Below are positions 35,577-44,899 of a stretch of DNA of 64,000 nucleotides, in pieces. A program made the position numbers and the translations under genes. Positions within the stretch are counted from its first letter, which is position 1. Each line of letters starts with the position of its first letter. The DNA comes from Icerya purchasi (Eukaryota; Arthropoda; Insecta; Hemiptera; Monophlebidae): positions 33,243,183 through 33,307,182 of the forward strand of contig CM077116.1 of NCBI GenBank assembly GCA_039619475.1. Reading direction: 5' to 3'. A model generated the notes under the pieces. It ran no database searches, had not been told where the DNA came from, and worked only from the letters and a program-made list of their open reading frames with translations.

Positions 35577-36299
35577 TTGAATCTAAAACTTTTTTGCGAG
35601 TTTATCACTTTTCCTGTATTCTAATAACAAAAGTAGACCGATTAAAAAGGAAAAAAATAAGAATTACAGGTTTGGTTGCGGATTTTTCTAAAACGAACAT
35701 TGATGATATTTTAATAAGCGACTAAAGTACAAATTCTTAGTTCAGTATGTTGAAATAATTTCATATTGTTGTAGTAATGTTCGGGTGTACATTGAAAGAA
35801 AAAAAAAATTAACTCTTCAGCCGTTATAGGAGGTTGCAGACATTTTTACAATGTTTTGGATAGTTTTTGTTTGACGTTTTATTTTCTTTTTTTTTTCATT
35901 TCAATCTGTGTTTCCATGGTATTTCTATAGGTATAAACTCAGCGCAAATGAAATTTTTCAATATGCGGTAGCGAGATAACGCAATTAAATAACCAATTAC
36001 ACTTTTATGTCAGCGACTGAAGCATACATTTCCGGTCAAATATGTATTCAAAAAATCTCATGCGCTAACTGTACGCGTTTAACGAAAATAAATAAATAAA
36101 ACCATTCGCGTTGGTTATATTATTAATGAAAAATATTAAAACGTATTTCCCAAGGAGACCTCTTTCTTTTATGTTATTTTTTTGGCTATTACGTTTTCGA
36201 ATGAACATAAAAACCATTAAAAGCAGTCCAGTATGAACAAACGTGAAACATGAGAAAATTATTATTAGTATTTTTTAATAGTTTTGTATCGAGACTGGC
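35577..36299. other. Unassigned AT-rich DNA
   Basis: No coding, repeat or tRNA-like signal was recognised. Confidence 0.5.
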
Positions 36300-37262
36300 T
36301 TTTTTTTTTTTTTTTTTTTGTTGGGACGCTTTTAATTGCCAGGATTATTGCGCCCATCGGATAAGTTTTAGATTAGGGAGTATAGGTGGGTTTTTTTGAG
36401 AAAATTGATCAATGAATTTAATTGTTCTGGGTCATCAGATATTGATTGAGGGGTTATTTTGTGTTGTAATCGTTGGACAGAGAAGGAAGGGCAGGAGAAA
36501 AGAAGGTGTTTTATTGTCATGATATCTGAGGAGCAGTAGGTACAAGTGGGGTTTTGTCGAATTCCTTGATATAGGTGACCGTGGGTAATTTTGGTGTGAC
36601 CAATACGGATTCTAGTAATAATAATTTCGTCGGTCCTATTGAGGCTTGATAAATGTTTCCAAGGGACGACTGATTTTTTGAAAGTATGAAGTTTGTTGGT
36701 ATGTTGTTGGGACCATTCTAATTGCCATTTGTTTTGAGTTTGTACACATACATATATATGACTGGAGGTCTTGTGGTATAAAGGGAAGGAGAGGGGAAGA
36801 ACGGTGTGCGGATTTTGCAAGATTATCAACATTTTCGTTACCGGAGATGCCGATGTGACTCGGGATATACATGAAGCTGATTTTTATTTGTGATTGGAAT
36901 AAGATGTCGTATAAGTTGAGTATTTTCTGAATAAGAGGATTGTTTTTAGAAGTGTTTTGGAAAGAAACTAAGGAACTTAAGGAATCGGTCATAATTAAAA
37001 ATTTGCCAGACTGATAAGTTTCGCTGATATGAAATATACAATGGTAAATGGCCATTAATTCCGCTGTGTTGTTCGAAGAGAACGAGGGAAGAGAGAAGTG
37101 AAATGATGATTGCTCTATGGAAAAGGCGTATCCTACGTGGTGTGTTTTTCTTTTTGAGCCGTCTGTGAAGCAGTGTATATTTTCTTAGGCCATTTACCGA
37201 TAATTTCAACATTAGAATAAGCGCGTACAAATGGGCCTACGCCATTGTACACAGTATACTTG
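36300..37262 (-). mobile_element. Non-LTR retrotransposon 3' end with RNase H, second family
   Basis: A T tract at 36300-36319 is the A tail of a minus-strand insertion whose coding end lies upstream. The insertion is cut off before RNase H at about 37262. Its 3' UTR contains ATGGGCGCAATAATCCTGGC, unlike family A. No target duplication was found. Confidence 0.8.
36368..37200 (-). pseudogene. RNase H and zinc region of retrotransposon
   Basis: RNase H removes the RNA strand after reverse transcription. On the minus strand the domain starts with CFTDGSKRKTHHVGYAF (about 37185-37130), continues with NNTAELMAIYHCIFH and LIMTDSLSSLVSFQN, and ends with YIPSHIGISGNENVDNLAKS, so all four acidic positions are present. 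A frame change near 36800 leads into the C-terminus, which has ITRIRIGHTKITHGHLYQG and a knuckle CTYCSS...HLLFSCPSF. The last 154 codons (36832-36368) are open. Frame changes around 37060-37140 and 36800 disable it. It resembles the 54.6-kb element more than family A. Confidence 0.82.
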
Positions 37263-37264
37263 CA

Positions 37265-38835
37265 GCAGTATTGACGATATTCTACTTTATTCTAATTTGT
37301 AGCTAATTAAATGTTCATCGGTTTCACAATGTTATTATTGAACGTTTTGCGCGACGGAAATTGCAAAATTTCTTCCTTCAACCTAATCCGACTTCCGTGA
37401 TTACGTTTTTATCTCTGAAGTGACCCTGCTCTCCTTTAGCCACTACGTTGCATTGCTGATCACACTAGTCTCAGAAGTGTTTTATTTTTCATCTGAAACT
37501 GTGTTCCTACGTTAATTAGACGTACACTAAATTAAATGGCGGAACTTTTAATTGGGTTGCGAGACACTATTTGTTCATTTATTCTTTTTGGCGTGTTTGT
37601 TCAGTGCAGAAACGCGGCTTTAATGTAAATTTTGCTTTCTCTCTCTCTCTCATTCTGTGTCTCTCTCCGCCCACCCTACCCGCCATCGCTTACAGAACTA
37701 TCTGAAAACAGCTTCGAAAAATCGAACGGAGGCATTTTTAACGAGAGAAAATTTCTACCGATGAAAAATCTACTCATTAATTCGCTTGCCGGATGGAGAG
37801 CGAGCGGTCGAAAGAACGAATAGAGAGACGATTTTAAGCAGCATTAGTGTTATCTGGGTAGCATACTGCCCGATATCGCGTATCCGGTGTAATAAAAAAA
37901 CTGCTATGCGGACAAGAAAAGTAATCACTTTCGTTTCACAGTTGTAAATCGTTTGATTAACTACCCTGGAAAGTTCCGGCGACCATAACTCACTCGCTTT
38001 TCATTATTACCGTTTTTATCTCGGGAAAATATTAATATCTAGTAGCGGTTTTGTTGCAGGATACTTCACGATGATCGGACTAATCTTCATTAAAATTATT
38101 TACGAAGCGCGCTATTTATAAATATCTGCGTGAAAGGCGTTACAACGCGCTGGTCGCTGTTGCTTGCCGATAAAAACTGATCACGATAAATTTCATTCGA
38201 ACGGGTTATTTATTTATATACAGCTTGTTTATATTGCTGTCTTTGGGGCGGGGGTGGGGGGGGGGCTTGTTTCAAGTGTAAACTTTCGGGTCGATCATAA
38301 GGGCGTAAAGTGATTTTTTCTTCTTTTTCTACTGTACCAACGCGGTCGTCGAACCGTAACAGCGTCTACGTTTGTTGTAAATTAATCGACGTTAACTCAA
38401 TTTTCTCAGTCTGAGACTCGGTTATTGTGCTGGAGGAATACAAAATGAGCTTCGAGGCGTTGTTCAGCATTAGTTTCATTCCGCTGAGCGATCGATTTTC
38501 CGTTGAACTCGCGTGAAGTATTTGAAAAAGGGCTTCTCTTTGGGGTCCGCGATCAGCTTAAAATTCCGATTTGGTCTATAAGAGATTTGTTATATAATTA
38601 TTTTCCCTCTCTTTCGTGAATTTCTCCTAGGAAGATAATTGAGAATATTGTTTCAAATTAAATTGAGGCCATGTTACCGAGGGAAAGATCGGCTGTTGTT
38701 CACTTTCACTATATTTATACCATTTAACTCTATATTTTCCGGATGGATGCTATTTAAATATTTTGCATTCAGAAAAAAAAAGAAAAGTGTAATGACTTAT
38801 TTTTACTACTATGAAGAAATTTTTATTTCTCATCG
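37265..38835. other. Unassigned DNA
   Basis: A CT run at about 37636-37652 and a G-rich tract at 38246-38265. A short block at 37872-37896 (ATCGCGTATCC...GTAATAAA) resembles 48681-48706. No gene was recognised. Confidence 0.5.
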
Positions 38836-38943
38836 TGCTCGTTTCGAAATTCCAGTTCATCATGGGAAATTCGAATTTTAGGAATCTAACAAGTGCCTAC
38901 TATTTTAACTAGTAGGGAGATCGTGACGGTCTTTCAGATCGCG

Positions 38944-38981
<38 letters not shown>

Positions 38982-39341
38982 AGAAAAAATGTGCATAACA
39001 TAAAGAAGTAAGTTGATTAGTCAAATATAAGATAAATTGTATGTGAAAACTAGCCAAGTCATATTGTTAGAATGTATCCTAAATATCTGCTTTGTGTAAA
39101 TAATTCGACTGTTCAAATTTAAGAAGTTATATTTTTAAATAGCAAGTATTGTTGTCCATGAAAAGAACAAGAAAACGTTTTTTTAAAATTTATTTTAGAA
39201 TGTTGTATGTTCTTATAAATAAATTTTAAGATCATCTACAGAACTTGCCACTTATTTAGATCTCAATTCTTTTGTCGGCGCAGTCGATTTCTTAATATTG
39301 AATTTGGCTCATATTTTTACATTTATGTTTTTGATAGGATT
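38836..39341 (+). repeat. Family B repeat, copy 1
   Basis: About 505 bp that recur almost unchanged at 61844-62352 (plus) and in part, inverted and more diverged, at 61072-61395. It contains an ATT microsatellite (38944-38980). No ORF or TIR defines it. Relative to the other two copies it lacks a short block (ACGCATATT) near its end. Probably an interspersed element of unknown class. Confidence 0.85.
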
Positions 39342-39348
39342 ATTATTA

Positions 39349-39484
39349 CTCGGTTCATGTAAATTACGTTTGTTAGTCTTCTAATACGAATAATGGATCT
39401 GATTTTCCATTAGATTTAGATTGTGACAAATCAGATCCATTATTTGTATTCGAAGACTAGCCAATGTAACTCACATGAACCGAG
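39349..39484. repeat. Inverted repeat next to family B copy 1
   Basis: Arms 39349-39404 and 39427-39484 are reverse complements with several mismatches; the outer ends are ACTCGGTTCATGT and ACATGAACCGAGT. The loop is about 22 bp. It is not present beside the 61.8-kb family B copy, so it is probably an independent small foldback element. Confidence 0.75.
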
Positions 39485-39688
39485 TTGTTATAAATTTAAG
39501 TCGTATTTGTATAATTCATATATATTTTTGGAGATCTTATACAAAATTCCTTGGCCGCCTTTCCCAATTGTAAAGTGTAAGTTTTATTTTACTTATTATT
39601 TCTAATTTATGAGTGCATCCCAAATTTTCCCTTTCTCATTTTAAAAGAACCTCTTGTATAGCGTAATTATGTATAATTAAATTTAAAT

Positions 39689-39689
<1 letters not shown>

Positions 39690-39726
<37 letters not shown>

Positions 39727-39905
39727 CTTTAAATGACTAAAGAATGTTATATACATTATTAAGTGCCGTTGAAATATTGCTTTATGTCAATAATAATAAT
39801 CGGCACTGTTCGCGCGCATTTGTGAAGTTTTTCACGTTAACTTTCATTATGTATCTATAATCTGTAAATAAATTATTTGATATTTGATATTTGATTTGAT
39901 TATTA
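39690..39905 (+). repeat. TA microsatellite and possible retrotransposon tail
   Basis: A TA run at 39690-39722 is followed by a short unique stretch that ends at 39866-39899 in repeated TTTGATA units after a possible AATAAA. Repeats of this kind end several jockey-like elements, and a similar TTTGAA tail ends the 60.4-kb element. No coding part is left here. Confidence 0.4.
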
Positions 39906-41095
39906 TTATTTTTAAAGTAATGTGTAGGTATTATGATTGTGCAGTTTTATTGATCACCACGATCTATCGCGTGGTTTTATTTATTTTTTGCGGGTTTGAT
40001 TTTTCAGTTGTTACTGTGCTTATTTATTATTTGCGAGATAATTTACTTGAAGATCGTAATTTAAGATAAAATACGTAAATGATGCAGTGGAAAGAAAAAA
40101 TTCGGATTAGAAAATTGTTAGTAAGCGCCGGAAAAAATATTGTTGAAAATATGGGCGGCACTGTTAATAAATCGGGGAAATATCAATATTTTATAACTGT
40201 CATAAGATTTTAAATCGATCATTTTTATTCTTTTTTTTCTTTGTCCGAAAATTCAAATGAAAGAAAATGGAAGTATAACTTTTTATTCGGAAATTATATA
40301 AATATTTAAATTTAAACTAAAACACCGACGTATTTCGGAAGCACAGTACCGCAATCATGGTAACTAAAGGAAAAGTGTAGTAGATATCGTGGATGAACTT
40401 AAAAATACATATTACGTCTCAAAAATACGTTGTCGCTGGGCAGTTACGCAGTTTTTGCTCTGTTGTATTTAAGTTGAGAATTAAAGCACAAAGCACGCAT
40501 TTATATGTGAAAAAAATGCAGGAATATCTTTTAGTAGGCATAATTTCTTGAAGGACTTGGTAATTTTACCTGGAATATTTAAAGCTAATTTCCAGTTTAT
40601 ACGGAGCATTGAAAGGAGTCGCATAGCATCAGAATTCAATAGCTTGGAGAAAAACGAACGAATGCGCTCACATTAAAGAACGGCTTATTCTAGTCTAGAA
40701 ATATGAAAAAATAGAAATTTTTTCTCTTTTTTTCGTATTCGGAAAGTTTAGACATTTAGAAATATGTCCCTAAAACGATTTTTCAAAATTAAAATTATTT
40801 ACGGAGTTATAGTTATTTTCGTGACGCGGCAACTAAATCAGCTCAGTCGGAGTGGATCAAAAGACGGTAAATATTCTTCGACTACCTGAGGATAAATCAA
40901 ACTCTTTTATATATGTTATATATATATTTAAAAATTGATTAACTGAAGCTCATTGTAACATATTTTGTTGACATTTTTTCTTGTTTAGTGTTTAGTTCAG
41001 GTCAGTTTCGTATCAATCTTCAAGCAATGTAGATGTGTGTACTCTGTGTACAGTCCAAAAATATAAAATTTTGAGTGAATATTTTATTTATTAAG
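39906..41095. other. Unassigned DNA with a solitary hammerhead-like arm
   Basis: Mostly AT-rich. The block 40326-40360, read on the minus strand, gives ATGATTG, a weak hairpin, CCGAAATACGTCGG. It parallels the arm motif at 7145-7180, but no second arm is visible. Nothing else was recognised. Confidence 0.4.
40326..40360 (-). ncRNA. Solitary hammerhead-like motif, decayed
   Basis: Same order as at 7.15 kb: ATGATT box, possible stem II ending in CC, GAAA, then TACGTC in which a wobble allows the short stem III. The stem II pairing is poor, so the motif cannot be functional as written. The similarity outside the motif to the 7.1-kb arm is limited to its immediate flank (CGACGTATTTCGG against AGACATGTTTCGG). 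Confidence 0.25.
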
Positions 41096-41101
41096 TGTAA
41101 A

Positions 41102-41840
41102 ATGGATAAAAAAAGTAACAAAGGAAGTGCTATGCGTCCAGATAGACAAAAAAAAAAAGAACATTTAGACTGTCAGGCGGATGCAATTAGGATTGAACGC
41201 TTTGAAATCCGGGCTTCTGATGCTTCAAAGGAAGCTAGGAAGTCGCTCGGCTAGTAGAAAGAACTTCAGAAAATGTACAATTTGAAGTAGCAGATTGTAT
41301 GAAGCAGGAATCGCCGATTAAGAAAATGTAAGTATAACGTACCGTTTTATGAATTAGACTGCCTGAAACTTTACCTGAATCTTTTGATTCTCGAAACTAC
41401 TTTCATCAAACACGGTTGACATGATATCTCAAGTTCTCATAAACCGATTTACTTGAAATTAAATATGAATCTTCTTTATATATCCCTCTATAGCCCCTGC
41501 CAGAATAAAATCAAAATGTTGATTTTTAATATTTTTAAGAAATTTAGAAAAGTCAAAAAACAGGAAAAGATTGACCCTTTTTTTTTTAAACAGTCACCAT
41601 TTTATAAGACTTTTTTTTTTCTTCTCTGAGGTAGGAGCCATAACCACATCCTTACTAATTAAGAATATTTTTTTTTTTTCGTTTCAGATGACTAGAAGAG
41701 TTGGAACCGTGTCAACTAGGACAAACCCTTTTTTTTTTTTACCCATCCACTTCATTAGCCTGTAACTTTGTGAATTTTGAATGTGTTTTTTCGATAATTT
41801 TTTTGTGTATTCTTAAGACGTGAATAAATAAATAATAAAA
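41102..41840 (+). other. Possible small spliced transcript unit
   Basis: A 50-codon ORF (41102-41254) begins MDKKSNKGSAMRPDRQKKK and is Lys/Arg/Glu-rich with a helix-like repeat. Past its TAG the sequence reaches AATGTAAGTAT at 41326-41336, a good 5' splice site. A long T tract and CGTTTCAG precede 41689, a good 3' splice site. AATAAATAAATAATAAA at 41823-41839 could serve as a poly(A) signal. The stops before the donor argue against an intact protein gene. I do not recognise the peptide. Confidence 0.2.
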
Positions 41841-42117
41841 AAATGGATAGTAAAAATATTTATTGTTTTTTTTTCTTTTATTGAGCTTGAAAAAACCTTC
41901 TAAATTCGTGCCTCTAAACTAGAATACCCCCTTAAATCGCTCGTTCAGCCGATGTTCCTTCTGCGAGTATAAAGTTCCAAGTAATGTGCAAATCGAGATA
42001 AAATAAATTATAATAATGTATCATCATTTTGCTTTAAATCAGCGTAAATATACGAAAAAACTTTTTTAAAGAAATGTATATATTAAAGAATATTTTATCA
42101 TCCTGTTTGTTAGTAAC

Positions 42118-42198
42118 TATAGTATAAAAAATATAAAAAATAAATGCTAAAATAACAAACTAATAGTTTGTTATTTTAGCATTTATTTTTTATACTAT
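42118..42198. repeat. Hairpin-forming inverted repeat
   Basis: Left ATAGTATAAAA...TAAATGCTAAAATAACAAACTA and right TAGTTTGTTATTTTAGCATTTA...TATACTAT are reverse complements with a small extra block in the left arm and almost no loop. It may be a minimal foldback MITE. Confidence 0.75.
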
Positions 42199-42199
42199 G

Positions 42200-42869
42200 A
42201 AATGTATATATTTCTATTTATTTTTATCGCAGTTTACTTCTATTTCATTATTCTAAATAAAATCCTAATATATAATCACTTAACAAAATTTCATAAAAAG
42301 TCCCGAACCTAGTTTATAAATCGACACACGTTGACATGCAATTTTTTTGAGTTCATTGCTTTTTTTTTTTTAAAATGCGTGGCAAGTGATTATAAATATC
42401 GTATCTTTTTTATTAAAATTGTATTTAAAATATTAGATAGTATTTAAAAAAAAAAAAAAAAAAACCTATGAAAAACAACTTTGCAGATCGGCGTGACCTC
42501 TAAACAAGTAAAATAAATGGTACATTAAAATAGAGAGTTTACGACATAAAATAGTGAAATTTATGGTTTACTTAGTTTGCTGGAATTATTAATGCGATCG
42601 TTACACATATAATAAGAGTTGTTTTAGTTGTAGTTTTTAATTGAACATTATTAATTTATTTATTTGCAAAGTTTTTGTGTTTGCAACAAGCTAAAAGCAT
42701 ATTAATACAGCACAACAGAATGCGCAATACATATACGGCGGATGTAAATAATTTAAAAAATACTATAATAAAACGAAAGATTAAGATAATTCCTTTAATA
42801 CCTGATATTATATAATCGATAAGTTAAAATAAATGCTAATCCGGAATTATCGTAAAGGTAGTTTTTTAA
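42200..42869. other. Unassigned AT-rich DNA
   Basis: An A tract at about 42446-42464. TTAA at 42866-42869 is the left target duplication of the piggyBac element. Confidence 0.5.
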
Positions 42870-43869
42870 CTCGGCGTCATTGTAGCGACCAAACAGAACA
42901 CAGCCGTTGTGGCCGGGTATATTTTACCCATGTACATTATTCCACACTGAATCAATCTTATGTCAATATTAGTTTTCTATATTAGGGAAATAGATAGTTA
43001 TATAGATTATTTATGAAAATTAAACATTTACTTATTGTAAAATGAGCATATAATCATCAAAAACTAAAAAAACTAAACATTTTTCTCCTGAGATCAATTT
43101 GTGTTAGAACATAACTTACAACATACATTCAAAAAGAAAAAATAATAACAATTTAGGTACAAAACATAAAATTGTTTTTAACGCGTTAACATCAAATTAT
43201 GAATTATGTAAAACAAAACTTATTTATTACTCATATACTAAGTTAATCTCTTTCGAGATCAACGCACTTTGACATATTGAGATAATGTGTTGTGTACAAA
43301 TAGGCTTGTTACATTTATTGCAATTATGCCTTGTTTTTTTTGTCTTTGGCAAAAGGATACAGTCTTTACATCTCGTATATGTTTTCCAACTTTTATTCGG
43401 AGGCATAGTTTCCCCAACTTGTTCGTGAATACGTGTATACGTAAGCCTCTCGGTGAGTTCTCCATATTCTTTCTTACTCGTCGTCTGAACTGAACTGTTC
43501 ACTTTCACTATGGTACAAGCTTGTTCAAAAACATGGCTAGAAGTCGACTTTGTTCATTTTCGTATGACATTGTTCGTAAAACTGTGAAAAAGGATATGCA
43601 GTTCTACAATAAACGATAAAAAACACGATAAACACGTTGTATATATGAATGTTACGTGACCATTGTGGCGGCCGGGTATAACTTACCTGCGCGCTCTTCA
43701 CAGACGTGCAAACTCCACCGTAGCCGCAGCGACACTAAATAGAATGGCTAATACGCTCAAAGAGGTCAACAACTGCAGCCGCTGTGAGCGGAAAATAACG
43801 CGCCTATTTAGTTTTAAAGGGGTATTAGGGTTTTAAAAACGGCCGGGTATTAGATACAATGACGCCGGG
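42870..43869 (-). mobile_element. piggyBac-type element, internally deleted
   Basis: A 1,000-bp element. The left end CTCGGCGTCATTGTA (42870-42884) and the reverse complement of the right end CCCGGCGTCATTGTA differ at one base. The left flank is TTAA (42866-42869) and the right flank TCAA (43870-43873), one change from the TTAA duplication made by piggyBac insertion. GGCCGGGTAT-type subterminal repeats lie inside (about 42910, 43668 and 43842). Only the C-terminal part of the transposase remains, so it cannot move by itself but might be mobilised. Confidence 0.9.
43227..43508 (-). pseudogene. piggyBac transposase C-terminal zinc finger fragment
   Basis: The 93-codon minus-strand frame holds the cysteine-rich domain that ends piggyBac transposases: TRCKDC, then TRHNCNKCNKPICTQH, then a final cysteine (C-x2-C, C-x2-C, C and H). 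In the family this domain follows the DDD catalytic core and binds the element ends. The frame has an ATG and a stop, and I see no break in the finger, but the catalytic core and the N-terminus are missing. It ends about 360 bp from the left TIR, the expected side. It could be an accidental remnant or a small DNA-binding protein. Confidence 0.8.
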
Positions 43870-44015
43870 TCAAATACGAGCTTTGAAATTTAAATATATA
43901 ATATGTTTGTTTCGGGAACTTCGATTAATATAAAATTGTATTATATCTATACCGCTGATCTTAAAACCGAAAATTCACCAATAATCTAGTTTTTTCCTCA
44001 AATGAAATATTCGAT

Positions 44016-44341
44016 GTGGCATTTCAAATTTGTCTCCATGCCCATAACTTACATCGGGATCTAAATGTACCGGAGGTAAGTAAAGTAATTAAAAATTATA
44101 GCGAGCGTTACCTGCGTAGGTTAGTAGGCCACCCTAACCCGCTGGCAGTTGATTTATTACAATCAGGCAACGACAATCATAGACTAAAACCTTCCCCACC
44201 GGTTTGATTGACCGGTAAAGCAACGCGGAGTGTTATTGTTGAATGGCACCTCCCATCATGTCATAACTTACATTTCAATTGCTTATTGGCTACATTGGCC
44301 AGATCGCAATTTTAAACAAAATAAAAAATAAAAAAAAAAAA
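44016..44341 (+). pseudogene. jockey-clade non-LTR C-terminus and 3' UTR
   Basis: The 63-codon plus-strand frame (44016-44207) contains HRDLNVPEVSKVIKNYSERY, then HPNPLAVDLLQ and RLKPSPP. This is the conserved end of jockey-clade RT proteins, where the common form is HRDL..P.V...I...S..Y..RL..HPN.LA. The 3' UTR runs to an A tract at about 44322-44341. It is a 5'-truncated insertion with no RT motif and no visible RNase H, as expected for jockey. No target duplication was confirmed. Confidence 0.82.
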
Positions 44342-44715
44342 TGTTCGGGCATCAATTTTGTCATCTCACACTTCCGTTTTAGAAAAGAAAATCGAGTATA
44401 CCGAAACCAGAACAGATCAAGTAATCGCTTATAATTTCTTTTGTTTAATAGTAAACCTCCCCGGAGGAAGTTGTAATCGCTGCAGAATTCAAAGTTTGGA
44501 AATTTTATGCAATATGCTTTGTCGAATGAATAATATTTATTTTTGGCATTTATTCCGCGGTATAAAGCAGGTTTTTTCGTAGCAGCAATTTCATCGCTTA
44601 GAAGAAAACAACATTCGGAATTATTCAAAGTACTGCTGTATTTAAAAATCTCTCTGAACAATCTTGCCGAGACAACATTTAATAGAATGTAATCTCTCCG
44701 CTGGAGAATTTCCTA

Positions 44716-44872
44716 ATGCTTCTACGGTTGTTGGTACCTCTTTCGACGTTGGTTTTATCATCGATTTTAGTGGGGTCTCACGTAATGTCTATTAGAAGGG
44801 ACAACACTACGTTCCATTTGAGCGCCGACCCAGAGTTACAATTTTGTGATTTTTTAGAGTCTGGAGAAACAG
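44716..44872 (+). CDS. Candidate first exon with signal peptide
   Basis: From an ATG at 44716 the frame encodes a hydrophobic N-terminus (MLLRLLVPLSTLVLSSILVG) with a basic residue at position 4 and a plausible signal-peptidase region, then a polar stretch ending LQFCDFLESGET. At 44871-44876 the sequence AG/GTATTT is a fair 5' splice site; past it the frame soon ends. This fits the first coding exon of a secreted or membrane protein. No second exon could be identified and no family recognised. Chance is possible in AT-rich DNA, but the amino-acid balance is unlike the surrounding random frames. Confidence 0.3.
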
Positions 44873-44899
44873 GTATTTACCCTTTTTTTCTTCAGTGAG

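Noticed and set aside
38944..38980. CRISPR-like regular repeats (ATT, TA and GAA runs)
   Set aside because: These are simple microsatellites without spacers; the window is eukaryotic.
44016..44207. Host gene exon
   Set aside because: The peptide matches the conserved C-terminus of jockey-clade RT proteins and is followed by a 3' UTR with an A tract.
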